In this document: positions 1 to 7,888 of the stretch, in pieces
Position numbering within the stretch: position 1 is the first letter of the stretch
Layout of the letters: each line of letters starts with the position of its first letter
Origin: a virus
Direction: 5' to 3' (one strand)
Virus record (IMG/VR): IMGVR_UViG_3300009183_000119
Location: 1-52,405 of that record
DNA length: 52,405 nt
Program-made: the position numbers and the translations under genes
Notes under the pieces: generated by a model
The model's database searches: none
What the model was told of the DNA's origin: nothing
What the model saw: only the letters and a program-made list of their open reading frames with translations

Positions 1-498
1 CTGATCCATTTCTTGTTGCCAAGTTGAACTAAATTGAGGACTACAGTAACTACATGCCAAATTACAAGCATGATTAAAGTTAACTTCCACATAACTAGGT
101 ATGACATCTTCATCTCCATTTGAATTGGTTATAATATCAAAGTATTTGGCAGCCCATGGCTCACCACTGCGATAATGACGATCACTTAACTTGTCATTGT
201 CCTCCATAGCCCAGCAATAACTACATTCGCTAGGGCGTTCTTGCCGTAACATGATCTTGCGCTGTTCTTTTTTGTGTGGAGTATTGTGTAGCGCACCAGG
301 ATTATCAGTCAACAACTCAGCGGGAATAGGGTGTAGTGGAGGATGATAACAACTGTTGTTAAGGCCCGTGGGTAAATGTAAACTAACCTGTTTCCATTTG
401 GCCAGACAAAGTGCTGGGCCAAGCAGATTTTGCATTTCCTCGGCACCGCTGAGAAACTTGCTTTTATTGTTTACACTTTCGTCGCCTTTGTTGTTCAT
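1..498 (-). CDS. Radical SAM protein, twitch-type (C-terminus outside window)
   Basis: The first 166 residues are present; the 3' part runs off the left edge. Residues 145-152 read CNLACSYC, the CxxxCxxC motif that holds the radical-SAM 4Fe-4S cluster, inside FNHACNLACSYCSPQFS. An earlier Cys pair at C92/C95 (ECSYCW) resembles the N-terminal part of phage 'twitch' radical SAM proteins, in which the usual TIM barrel is shortened. Its start overlaps the stop of the amidinotransferase gene as ATGA (495-498), so the two are probably translationally coupled at the end of the accessory operon. Substrate is unknown. A peptide- or sugar-modifying role is only an inference from the neighbouring glycosyltransferases and amidinotransferase. 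Confidence 0.8.
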   Translation of the reverse strand, partial: MNNKGDESVNNKSKFLSGAEEMQNLLGPALCLAKWKQVSLHLPTGLNNSCYHPPLHPIPAELLTDNPGALHNTPHKKEQRKIMLRQERPSECSYCWAMEDNDKLSDRHYRSGEPWAAKYFDIITNSNGDEDVIPSYVEVNFNHACNLACSYCSPQFSSTWQQEMDQ

Positions 499-1526
499 TT
501 TATCCAATCTAAATAGTTTGCAACTGGGCGCTCTGGAAAATAATTTTTAATCAAGCCATTGCGTTGAGTATCACACGTTAGGCAATGCATACCACCATCC
601 CAAAATTCTTTACATCTAAAATCAACAATAATTACTTCTATTCCTTTTTTGGTTAAAAATTCAGTCAACACAGGATTTTGATTTACGGCAATCACTGTAT
701 TATGATCAACAACCAGCATGTTGACACTAAATTGCGTTTCTTGATAATTTCCAACCCAATCTATTGCTCTTTCTTCTATATGTTTTGCAAATAAACTGTT
801 TGACGAAATTTGTATCTCCGGAACCCACCAATTCTGTAAAGATCCAGCAATACCAGTAAGCTCCCGGGGTATTTTAAATACTTCCCATCCCGGAAATGTT
901 TTTTTGTAATCGTCTATCCAGTGAGTGGTAATAAGTAATCCTTCACGAATTGGACAGAATACACCATCGCTATGTCCACCTGTAGAAATCAAGTGAACCC
1001 TATACTGTTTCGACCATTCTATTAAAGTTAACGCGATTTGAGGCATCACATGCTTATGCGAATCAATGTCAACATAAAGATCATTGCCGCAACGAACTAT
1101 ACTAGGTGGCTGTATACAAGATAAATCATTTCCGGATGGTCCAACTTTTATGTCTACTCCATTGTCTAGCATAGCATCAATTTGTTTTTGCCAAGGATCT
1201 ATTTTGTAATCAGATCTTAAATGATAGAACGTATTACCCAAGGATAATTCAGTGTCTCTAGGCATTATTGGAGGTTTTATTAAAGTTCCAGAATCGTTGA
1301 GATAATTTTCAAGATTTGAACTAAATTGAGGACGTTGTACCTTAACATTTTTTGATTCTAAAACTGTTTGTATCTTGGAAAGATCTTCAATAGTCATCGC
1401 GGTAATTTGTTCAAAGGCATCTCGAACTTCTGAATCAAAATCTTGATAAAAATCCGTTGGATAAACATCGCCTAACCATACTTCTGTTAACTTATCAAAC
1501 CCATTGAATGCGTTTACTTTAGACAT
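495..1526 (-). CDS. Glycine amidinotransferase-like enzyme (GATM/AGAT family)
   Basis: A 343-aa protein of the guanidino-group-modifying superfamily. The C-terminal GGMHCLTCDTQR (C315) matches the nucleophile region of arginine:glycine amidinotransferases, and GGHSDG (H185, D187) matches their catalytic HxD segment. YRVHLIS just before it is also typical. The second acidic residue used by AGAT in the FDAAD segment has no obvious counterpart here: the aligned stretch is IQPPS at about 138-142. The acceptor or exact reaction may therefore differ from arginine + glycine. It lies between a radical SAM gene and a sulfotransferase-like gene, overlapping the latter by 8 bp. A role in making a guanidino metabolite or modifying a surface or nucleotide group is inference. 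Confidence 0.8.
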   Translation of the reverse strand: MSKVNAFNGFDKLTEVWLGDVYPTDFYQDFDSEVRDAFEQITAMTIEDLSKIQTVLESKNVKVQRPQFSSNLENYLNDSGTLIKPPIMPRDTELSLGNTFYHLRSDYKIDPWQKQIDAMLDNGVDIKVGPSGNDLSCIQPPSIVRCGNDLYVDIDSHKHVMPQIALTLIEWSKQYRVHLISTGGHSDGVFCPIREGLLITTHWIDDYKKTFPGWEVFKIPRELTGIAGSLQNWWVPEIQISSNSLFAKHIEERAIDWVGNYQETQFSVNMLVVDHNTVIAVNQNPVLTEFLTKKGIEVIIVDFRCKEFWDGGMHCLTCDTQRNGLIKNYFPERPVANYLDWIK

Positions 1527-2220
1527 TTAATTCCTTCCACACTTCATCAAATATTTCGCTGTTGTAGAAGTCTAATTCTTTTTGCATTGTTTTTGAAAAA
1601 ATATCCTCATCACAATTAATATCAATTACTGTAGACTCATTTGAAATTAACAAAGGATATTGATCATAATAATTTTTATGCCAACATATAATTTCATATG
1701 CAGAGTTCACTTTACCAATTATACGGTTTTCAAGGTCAGCTAGCATGTTAGTGGCATTTTGTCTTTTTTGTATTTTTTTAAACTCTTGAGTAATCTCGTT
1801 AAGAATAGAAACTGGCAAATTTTCTATATCATTAATAGTAAAACAGGCTGGCCACGAATTATCTTTAAATGCGTTATAGTGCTCTATCCTATCATAGTCA
1901 TAGGTATGTTGTATGTTTTTTTGAATGTATCTCTCATGTCCAGCTAATATCCACTCACGTTGTAGACATTTTTTAAAATTGCCAAGTATAAAAACAATGT
2001 TGTGGTTAGGAAATTTTGAACGTATATGTGGCTCATTTAAACAATGTGTTAAGATAAAATCTTGAGCACCGTTGCTGACATCGTCAGTTAAATATCTGTG
2101 TTTGAATTCTTGACCGCTAACCAATCGATCATATGATGTGTTTGAGTCAGTCCATTTTAATTCTTTTAACATGCGTAAATACCTGTTTCCGCCAGCGCCA
2201 GGATAAAAAGCAATAATCAT
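1519..2220 (-). CDS. Putative sulfotransferase-like P-loop protein
   Basis: A 233-aa protein opening with MIIAFYPGAGGNRYLRML. A beta strand followed by a glycine-rich loop and a helix is the arrangement of the 5'-phosphosulfate-binding loop of sulfotransferases, although the classical PRSGTT wording is absent. The rest is rich in Lys, Asn, Ile and aromatic residues with no other motif I recognise. It overlaps the downstream amidinotransferase gene by 8 bp, and its start shares a TAATG junction with the upstream glycosyltransferase, so it belongs to the same operon. It could equally be another P-loop phage protein; the family assignment is weak, the gene itself is solid. Confidence 0.5.
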   Translation of the reverse strand: MIIAFYPGAGGNRYLRMLKELKWTDSNTSYDRLVSGQEFKHRYLTDDVSNGAQDFILTHCLNEPHIRSKFPNHNIVFILGNFKKCLQREWILAGHERYIQKNIQHTYDYDRIEHYNAFKDNSWPACFTINDIENLPVSILNEITQEFKKIQKRQNATNMLADLENRIIGKVNSAYEIICWHKNYYDQYPLLISNESTVIDINCDEDIFSKTMQKELDFYNSEIFDEVWKELNV

Positions 2221-3137
2221 TACCAGCCTTCCTGATTTCTTATTACATCAATTTCTTTAACCATTATTCCTTGGTTGTGCCAGTTACTGCGGTAGTGATG
2301 CTTAAAGAATTTGCTTTCGGCTGAGCCAATCATGTTGATAGGTAAATCTAGCTGTTCTACTAATGGCTCGCCTACGTGGCCTGCTAACATTTCAGGATTG
2401 TCATCCTTTACTGTGTCCCATAACTTTTCTAACTCTATAAAATCTTGTACAGCACGATAGTCCCACTGAGGAGTAATCATAGTCATGTATGTGCCCATGC
2501 GACTTCCGGCTATGGCCCAGATACCGTTATCCGCATCGCGCCCTACGTTGTGCCAGATAGTAAGATGATCTAAGTTGCGTTGGTGTACTCGTTGTTTAAA
2601 TTCTTGTAAGGTAGGACGTGCACCTTTGTTTAAGCACATCTTAACACCTTCGCGGAAGCCAGCCCTCCATGCCTGGAAGGCCGATCCGTTTGGATATGTT
2701 GTACTATAGCAATCGTGCATAGCATAGTAGTTGGAATAAAAACAAAACTCTACATCGTTTTCGGTAGTGCCATCACTTGCTTCGTGTGTACGCATAGCAT
2801 ATACAAATTCCTTAGACCATATGCTTAGGCCTCCATTACCGTACATCAACCCATTGATGTGATTACGGGCTCTCCAACGATACACACAAACCTCGTTTGT
2901 GTCTAAGGTAAGATTAAAAAACTTAGCGTCGGGAATATTGTCTCCGTCAATTAACACAAATCGATCTGTAGTACTAGCATCAGCGGCTGCCTTGTGTGCA
3001 GCATCACTGCCCTTAACTCCATCTACACGGCGGGCCCAAGGAACCATATTCTTAATTTTAACCCATGTTTCTTCTTTGTTGGGTTCATCATAGGTTAAAA
3101 ATACACAGTCTAAATCTGCTATATCAATTGAGTTCAT
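2220..3137 (-). CDS. Putative glycosyltransferase (GT-A type, DGDN motif)
   Basis: A 305-aa protein. After an N-terminal strand (DCVFLTYDEP) there is FVLIDGDNIPD at about residues 61-71, a hydrophobic strand ending in the DxD-like motif that binds the metal and nucleotide sugar in GT-A enzymes. The following section (YRWRARNHINGLMYGNGGLSIW and an Asp-rich EFCFY region) is consistent with an acceptor-side domain. It is one of three GT-like genes in the cluster; the other two are at 3723-4448 and 4432-5187. Likely target: phage DNA, phage surface or host envelope glycan, which cannot be decided here. Its start overlaps the 116-aa gene upstream by 14 bp. Confidence 0.65.
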   Translation of the reverse strand: MNSIDIADLDCVFLTYDEPNKEETWVKIKNMVPWARRVDGVKGSDAAHKAAADASTTDRFVLIDGDNIPDAKFFNLTLDTNEVCVYRWRARNHINGLMYGNGGLSIWSKEFVYAMRTHEASDGTTENDVEFCFYSNYYAMHDCYSTTYPNGSAFQAWRAGFREGVKMCLNKGARPTLQEFKQRVHQRNLDHLTIWHNVGRDADNGIWAIAGSRMGTYMTMITPQWDYRAVQDFIELEKLWDTVKDDNPEMLAGHVGEPLVEQLDLPINMIGSAESKFFKHHYRSNWHNQGIMVKEIDVIRNQEGW

Positions 3138-3474
3138 TGTTTACTATATTCCATTTTGTATGTGGTTGATCTGTATCGACTACTATGCACACATCTTGGG
3201 GGTCGCATGCGGTGCCGGTTGAGTTTGTGGGTTGTAATTTTTTAACAGTAATCGTTGGGTTAATATAAACAAGTTTACCGTCAATTACCTTAACATTAAA
3301 CGGCGCTAACACGTATGTCGATTGATCAACTTCTATGTAATTACCTAGCAAGTCCTCCATGCTGTAGATAATAGGCGAGCCGTCCTTGTTGTAATATAAT
3401 CTATAAAATACTTGCTTAGTTTGTGGTGTTGCATGTAAGATCAACCAAAACTCTTCTTCAGTCATATCACTCAT
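3124..3474 (-). CDS. Hypothetical protein, 116 aa
   Basis: Small, largely beta-type protein with alternating hydrophobic residues (YRLYYNKDGSPIIYSMEDL, then NYIEVDQSTYVLAP). Two cysteines lie in ACDPQDVC near the C-terminus. I recognise no enzyme motif. It overlaps both neighbours (14 bp with the downstream glycosyltransferase, 8 bp with the upstream 87-aa gene), so it is very likely expressed with them. This kind of short beta protein recurs among T4-like aquatic phages without an assigned role. Confidence 0.7.
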   Translation of the reverse strand: MSDMTEEEFWLILHATPQTKQVFYRLYYNKDGSPIIYSMEDLLGNYIEVDQSTYVLAPFNVKVIDGKLVYINPTITVKKLQPTNSTGTACDPQDVCIVVDTDQPHTKWNIVNNELN

Positions 3475-3730
3475 CTTTGGCCTTTTGAAGATTGCGTTTT
3501 TCTTGGATAGTCAAATGATCTTTAACTGTTTTATTGTGCCTTGGATTCGAACACATAGGACAATGAGGAACGCCACAATCCATTGCATGATGTTTGGCCA
3601 AACGGTGTGGCTCTTCAACAACCTTATTAGTCATGCCATGGCTTTTAGCAATCTTTAATTGTTTCTCAATGGTGGCCTGGTCTTTATGTAGCCTTTTACT
3701 GTGTTTAAATTTATCTTCGTCTTTACTCAT
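3467..3730 (-). CDS. Small basic His/Cys protein, possible zinc binder
   Basis: An 87-aa, strongly basic protein rich in Lys and His. The central HHAMDCGVPHCPMCSNPRH contains Cys at CxxxxC and CxxC spacing plus several His, a plausible single zinc site; flanks are helical and charged. No known domain name can be assigned, but this His/Cys arrangement is a recurring small protein of aquatic T4-like phages. It overlaps both neighbours by 8 bp. RNA or DNA binding would suit its charge, but that is inference. Confidence 0.65.
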   Translation of the reverse strand: MSKDEDKFKHSKRLHKDQATIEKQLKIAKSHGMTNKVVEEPHRLAKHHAMDCGVPHCPMCSNPRHNKTVKDHLTIQEKRNLQKAKDE

Positions 3731-4448
3731 TTGCCCACTCCTTGATATGATAATGCACCAATCCCCACTGTGCTACTGTATTAATACGAAACGGATTGTT
3801 TTCCCAGACTAATTCTCTTGTCCAATTGTTACTTTGTGTAGGGTTAATGTAGCGTTTCATATGTACTATGGTTGGTCCTAGACCAGAAGGCAATGTAATG
3901 TTTTCTGGACCTATAATAACTGCCGCAATAGCATAGACTACATCAGTAGTTGGCATATCATCTGGAAACTTTAATACTCGTTTATAGCTATCCCATTGTT
4001 CAAATATTTGTCTAACTAAATTAAAAAACTCTTTGGCTGTGTTACTTAATCTCCAATAAGTAATAGCATTGTAAACGTCTGGTAACTTGTTAGCATCAAA
4101 TATTTTTCTGTAGTAGCGTGACACCGCGGGTTGATCATAAAACGTTCTAGCACCTTGGCTAATAACAACATCACGCCGTTCAAACAGCGGCCACCAATGA
4201 TCTATAGGGCTAGCACAAATCATGTCAGCTTCTAGTTTAATAGTTTGCCTGTAGGGACTAGCAACAAACACTTGCCAGTCGTTGGCGTAACCACCTTGAT
4301 CACCATAGGGCAACATGTCCTTGGTAAGAATAGTTACGTTGGCGTTGGGGTGGAAGCGGTGTATGCTGTCTGCTAACCGGTTGGCGCAACCTACATATAC
4401 ATCACCAATTGCAGGTATTAAGTAACCGCGTTCAGCAGTGATTGGCAA
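3723..4448 (-). CDS. Putative glycosyltransferase (GT8-like)
   Basis: A 241-aa protein with the layout of small GT-A enzymes: N-terminal strand IPAIGDVYVGCANRLADSI, then NVTILTKD, then TIKLEADMICASPID at about residues 70-84, where LEADMI replaces a classical DxD after the central strand. YANDWQVF and WWPLF may shape the acceptor site. It overlaps the next upstream glycosyltransferase gene by 17 bp. Donor and acceptor are unknown. The AD-M form instead of DxD means metal use is uncertain. Confidence 0.6.
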   Translation of the reverse strand: MPITAERGYLIPAIGDVYVGCANRLADSIHRFHPNANVTILTKDMLPYGDQGGYANDWQVFVASPYRQTIKLEADMICASPIDHWWPLFERRDVVISQGARTFYDQPAVSRYYRKIFDANKLPDVYNAITYWRLSNTAKEFFNLVRQIFEQWDSYKRVLKFPDDMPTTDVVYAIAAVIIGPENITLPSGLGPTIVHMKRYINPTQSNNWTRELVWENNPFRINTVAQWGLVHYHIKEWANE

Positions 4449-5187
4449 CGATCTCTCCTAGTTGTTGTTTGCCCATAGCGTGGAAGTCTTGTGTTAATGT
4501 TATCCAGCGTAGGTTATTTTCTGTGTTTACAAAATCTACTCTGTAACTGTCTTGATCTAGCTGTGTTAATTTATGATCAGGTGTTAAACTGGCCAATGCC
4601 CAAGGAATACCAGCATGATCTAATGTATGCCCGTTAACTATGCCTAGGGCAATACTAAGCGCATGGTCGTTACGATAAGTTGCATTTGTATTTTTATACA
4701 AATTCCTATAATGAGTCCAGTTGTCTCGGATCATCTGCATTGAGTCAAAAATTAATTCTGCGTGTCGACTGCGACGAAACATCATTACAGTTGCCCACCA
4801 CATGGGCATACGATTGTTTCCAAAGTAATTAAGCCCTTCAAAGTTGTTGTTGCCGGTAATATCGTACGCCCAGCGATGTGCTAAAAAATCTTGGTCTATG
4901 TCTAGCACAGATTGTAACTGATCGCTAGCCACAACATAGTCTGCATCTAGCACTAGAGTGCAATCCCACGGACTCAGTTGATAAGCATCCATGCGATTGA
5001 GATTGTGCCATGTAACTGGGCCAACATCTGTAAAGTGTCTTGTGTTGGTAGATGGTGCAGAATCATCGGTTACAATGTGTGTTGGGATACCAAGATGTCG
5101 TTCAATATTCTTAGCCGACCAGTGAGCCATTGCCTCATAGTTAATCTGCTCATTATTGCGGGCAAATATTAATGCACCTGTTGTCAT
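4432..5187 (-). CDS. Putative glycosyltransferase (DADY motif)
   Basis: A 251-aa protein. TLVLDADYVVASDQL at about residues 77-91 is a textbook GT-A DxD segment after a hydrophobic strand, preceded by HLGIPTHIVTDD. Later regions (MWWATVMMFRRS, NDHALSIALG) resemble acceptor-side motifs of GT8-like enzymes that handle a nucleotide-sugar donor. It overlaps the 101-aa gene upstream by 4 bp and the GT8-like gene downstream by 17 bp. Together the three GT-like genes suggest stepwise assembly of a short glycan, on virion, DNA or host surface. Confidence 0.7.
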   Translation of the reverse strand: MTTGALIFARNNEQINYEAMAHWSAKNIERHLGIPTHIVTDDSAPSTNTRHFTDVGPVTWHNLNRMDAYQLSPWDCTLVLDADYVVASDQLQSVLDIDQDFLAHRWAYDITGNNNFEGLNYFGNNRMPMWWATVMMFRRSRHAELIFDSMQMIRDNWTHYRNLYKNTNATYRNDHALSIALGIVNGHTLDHAGIPWALASLTPDHKLTQLDQDSYRVDFVNTENNLRWITLTQDFHAMGKQQLGEIVANHC

Positions 5188-5489
5188 CTATTTTGATTAA
5201 GCTCTTCGTATTCTACAAGCCAAGCGTTCATTTGTTCTTGCCAGTGAGTACGCACTAAATCTTGAAACTCGTTAGGCACTACTTTCACTGGCGTGTCATA
5301 TAAGTCAAGGACAACTGCTGATGGGCCTGCACAAGCGGCCAATACAGCCAATAATTCTGGACCAGCTAACCACATTCCGCCAGCATGGGCAACTGTTAGT
5401 TTGGCTTGATATTTTTCTTTAAGTGTGCGTCGCGCGGTTGCATGGTCAAAACGGGCACGAGCGTAGGCAACAAGTTCGTCAGTATTCAT
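5184..5489 (-). CDS. Conserved hypothetical protein, 101 aa, first gene of accessory operon
   Basis: A compact mostly helical protein (DELVAYARARFDHATARRTLKEKY, ending in WQEQMNAWLVEYEELNQNR) with a central AGPELLAVLAACAG section. I recognise it only as a type of small protein common in aquatic T4-like phages, with no known function. It is the promoter-proximal gene of the nine-gene minus-strand accessory operon. The -10 element at 5496-5501 ends six bases before its ATG and there is no Shine-Dalgarno sequence, so its mRNA may be leaderless. Confidence 0.7.
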   Translation of the reverse strand: MNTDELVAYARARFDHATARRTLKEKYQAKLTVAHAGGMWLAGPELLAVLAACAGPSAVVLDLYDTPVKVVPNEFQDLVRTHWQEQMNAWLVEYEELNQNR

Positions 5490-5495
5490 ACATTT

Positions 5496-5524
5496 ATTGT
5501 ACTACAAAAGAAGATAAAAGTAAA
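5496..5524 (-). promoter_or_regulatory. Sigma70-type promoter of the accessory operon
   Basis: On the minus strand TTTACT (5519-5524), a 17-base spacer and TACAAT (5496-5501) match -35/-10 elements. Only six bases separate the -10 box from the ATG at 5489, so transcription should start at or next to the A of the start codon. The -35 box overlaps the foot of the terminator hairpin at 5522-5541. Confidence 0.55.
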
Positions 5525-5541
5525 GGGTCCTAAGACCCTTT
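5522..5541 (-). terminator. Intrinsic terminator of the structural operon
   Basis: AAAGGGTC and GACCCTTT form a perfect 8-bp stem around a 4-base loop. On the minus strand it is followed by a T-rich stretch (ACTTTTATCTTCTTTTG), placed just after the last structural gene (5561). The T-run is interrupted, so efficiency is uncertain. Confidence 0.6.
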
Positions 5542-5560
5542 TGGTAAAGCTAAACTGCTA

Positions 5561-6544
5561 TTAGGCTACACTAGCCGCAATAGTTGGGGTTCCCCACGAA
5601 TCGGTTAGATAAGTTGTGCTTGGTGGAAGGTACGTGACCAAAGTAGTTGGTGCTGTACCGGTGATTGTGGTGTTTGGGCTGGCAGTGGCTGTGCCACCAG
5701 AAATATTAGCACTAGTACCAGCACCGGTTGATCCGTCACTGACCCAAGTTGTAACCAAGGTCAAAACTGTGCTTGAAGTTGCTGTGGCTGTGGTACGAAT
5801 ATACTCACCTGTGTAAGGCCCACCTGAATTATTTAGTTGGAATATAGTAGCGGGCGAGCCTGTAAGTGCATACCACCCTGTTCCAGTGGCCAATGTAGTT
5901 TGTGTGCCGCCAGTGCCGCCAATTCTGGTAGTTCCTGTATAGGCTTGGCCGGCAATGGTTTGCGCACCGCCGGTAATATTGATACTTCCACACCATCCTG
6001 CAAGAGTGTTCCAGTCTGGGTCAACGTCGGTGCCTGTACTTGATTTTCCGTACTGAAGTTTTATAATGCCACCAGCGTTAAAGAAATAACGGGTTTGATC
6101 TGCACTTGGGAATGTGATAGTGTGTGTAAATGTAATAGTCCAGGCAGATTGACCAGATCCTGTGGCACTAGTTTTGCTTGTTGTACCTGAGAACGTGCCA
6201 TATGCTGTTCCAGATCCTGCAGCATTACCACGATTGGTGTAACAGTTTGTCAAGTCTGTGTTAACAGCCGCCAACACGCTGATAGTTTGACCAGCAGTTG
6301 GTGCACTTCTACTGGTAATTGAGGTACCGGTTTGACTGCCCATGGCTGACAAGGTGTTGACTAAACTAGCCCATTGTGTTGCAGTTACCGTGCCACCAGC
6401 ACTTACTGTGCCTAGTGCTGTTTGACCCCATCCAGCATTGGTAGTTCCAGTGCTCCACGTTGCATTAACGTTTGCACCCGATGTTGTGCTAACAAACCCA
6501 TTATAGTCTGTTGCTTGTATTAGTCCACCTGCTGAATAAGTCAT
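5561..6544 (-). CDS. Virion structural protein, Gly/Ser/Thr-rich
   Basis: A 327-aa protein dominated by Gly, Thr, Ser, Ala and Asn, with many short beta-strand patterns and almost no charged residues. That composition is typical of tail-fibre or virion-decoration proteins. The N-terminus (MTYSAGGLIQATDYNGFV) resembles other aquatic phage structural proteins that begin with an 'I...DYN' segment. No catalytic motif is seen. It is the last gene of the structural minus-strand series, before the terminator at 5522-5541. Tail fibre, neck fibre or adhesin are all possible. Confidence 0.65.
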   Translation of the reverse strand: MTYSAGGLIQATDYNGFVSTTSGANVNATWSTGTTNAGWGQTALGTVSAGGTVTATQWASLVNTLSAMGSQTGTSITSRSAPTAGQTISVLAAVNTDLTNCYTNRGNAAGSGTAYGTFSGTTSKTSATGSGQSAWTITFTHTITFPSADQTRYFFNAGGIIKLQYGKSSTGTDVDPDWNTLAGWCGSINITGGAQTIAGQAYTGTTRIGGTGGTQTTLATGTGWYALTGSPATIFQLNNSGGPYTGEYIRTTATATSSTVLTLVTTWVSDGSTGAGTSANISGGTATASPNTTITGTAPTTLVTYLPPSTTYLTDSWGTPTIAASVA

Positions 6545-6560
6545 TGTTTAATCCTTGATA

Positions 6561-7841
6561 TTATTTAATTGTTACGATAGCTTCTACAGTGCCAGGGCCT
6601 GTGTCTAATTTATCTCTTAATGCACGGCCAATTACGTTGAACGCAGTAGCTTCTCCTGCTTGTGCAGCTCTCGCTAGACCATTGCCAGCACTGACCAATC
6701 TATCGCCTCGGGCAATTGAACCAACAACATTAACAGGTACTCGTCCAGTCATTGCAACTGGGGGATGTGTAGCGTCTGAGCCTGCTGAACTGTTCATCAA
6801 ATATGCTGCTCGTGTACTTATGACTCCAAACACTTTTTCGCTTAATTCAGCTGAAACTTGAGTGATTTCTGCTGAGCCGCCAAGCTCAACCACAGTGCCA
6901 GGAAGCATGACTTCGTCAGCTTCAAAGCGTTCTGCAACGTCGGCATAGTTGGCATTGATTTGATTACCGCTGATGGCACCATTGGATCCAAACATGGTTA
7001 GGGTTGGCGAGACATTTCCTGCCACGTTGACACCTAAATAAAGATTGCCACCTGATGTTTGATTTCTTAGGGTAACATCATTACCAGATACTGAAACTCT
7101 AAAGTTACTGCTTGCGCCAACTGCTAGGCCAGTGTTGTTAAGTACCGATAAAGTACCACTTGTACTGGTGTTGGCATCTGTGCGCATAAACGAGGTAGCA
7201 AGCACTCCACCCAACGATAGTGAATCAGTAGAGGTGCCTTGAAACAATGGAACTTGACTGCCAACTATTGTAGCTAAAGTAATACCAGGGCGAACTGTAG
7301 TGTATCCAGGAATTGCTACAGCTGGAGTAAAGGTAGCGTCCTTGCTTACAATACCCACAATACTATCGTTTACATATAATTCAATAACAGTGTGAGTAAC
7401 ACTTGTGTTATCTGTAATTGTAGCTGCAATGGCCCCTGTTGTGCCTTGACCGGCTGTGAATTGTGGACCAACCAATAACCATGCTGTACCAGTCCATACA
7501 TTTAACTGTTGATTTACTGTGTCGTACCACAAGTCACCGGTTACATTATTACTTGGAGCAGTTGAACTAGAAGTAGCACTACTGATGGTTTTCCATGTAG
7601 TACCGGTATACACCTTCATTAAGCCGTTGCCGGAGTCCCACCAAAGTTGACCAGTAAGCGGTGCACCCGGGGCTGTAGTATTTGATGCATTTTCCAACAG
7701 ATGGATAAAGTTAGTATCCAAAAACTGACCGTATCCGGCGTAGTTTTTACCTACCAAAGTCATTGAGCTGGAGGTATTGATTGTACCATCTGCTATGGTA
7801 GCAAATAACGCACCATCTGTTAAGTTAATTGTATATGACAT
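6561..7841 (-). CDS. Tail-fibre-like structural protein
   Basis: A 426-aa protein. Near the N-terminus two tandem motifs, GQLWWDSGNGLMKVYTGTTW and GDLWYDTVNQQLNVWTGTAW, form a short repeat typical of phage fibre or structural proteins. The centre is Thr/Ser/Asn/Val-rich beta sequence. The last about 125 residues, from NYADVAERFEADEVMLPGTV, are a distinct C-terminal domain of the kind seen at the ends of fibres that trimerise or self-process ('DVAERF...PG.VV' and 'VFGVIST'); I cannot say whether it is cleaved. Upstream is a clear ribosome site (CGGAG, 7 bases before ATG) and a late-promoter-like GTAAATAC at 7860-7867. Confidence 0.65.
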   Translation of the reverse strand: MSYTINLTDGALFATIADGTINTSSSMTLVGKNYAGYGQFLDTNFIHLLENASNTTAPGAPLTGQLWWDSGNGLMKVYTGTTWKTISSATSSSTAPSNNVTGDLWYDTVNQQLNVWTGTAWLLVGPQFTAGQGTTGAIAATITDNTSVTHTVIELYVNDSIVGIVSKDATFTPAVAIPGYTTVRPGITLATIVGSQVPLFQGTSTDSLSLGGVLATSFMRTDANTSTSGTLSVLNNTGLAVGASSNFRVSVSGNDVTLRNQTSGGNLYLGVNVAGNVSPTLTMFGSNGAISGNQINANYADVAERFEADEVMLPGTVVELGGSAEITQVSAELSEKVFGVISTRAAYLMNSSAGSDATHPPVAMTGRVPVNVVGSIARGDRLVSAGNGLARAAQAGEATAFNVIGRALRDKLDTGPGTVEAIVTIK

Positions 7842-7859
7842 TTATTGCTCCGTATTCAT

Positions 7860-7867
7860 GTATTTAC
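7860..7867 (-). promoter_or_regulatory. Candidate T4-type late promoter element (GTAAATAC)
   Basis: GTAAATAC on the minus strand lies 18 bases before the ATG at 7841, resembling the TATAAATA box read by gp55-type late sigma factors. It is one of about ten such sites in the window. Confidence 0.45.
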
Positions 7868-7888
7868 CGCAAAATAATATACTCATAT

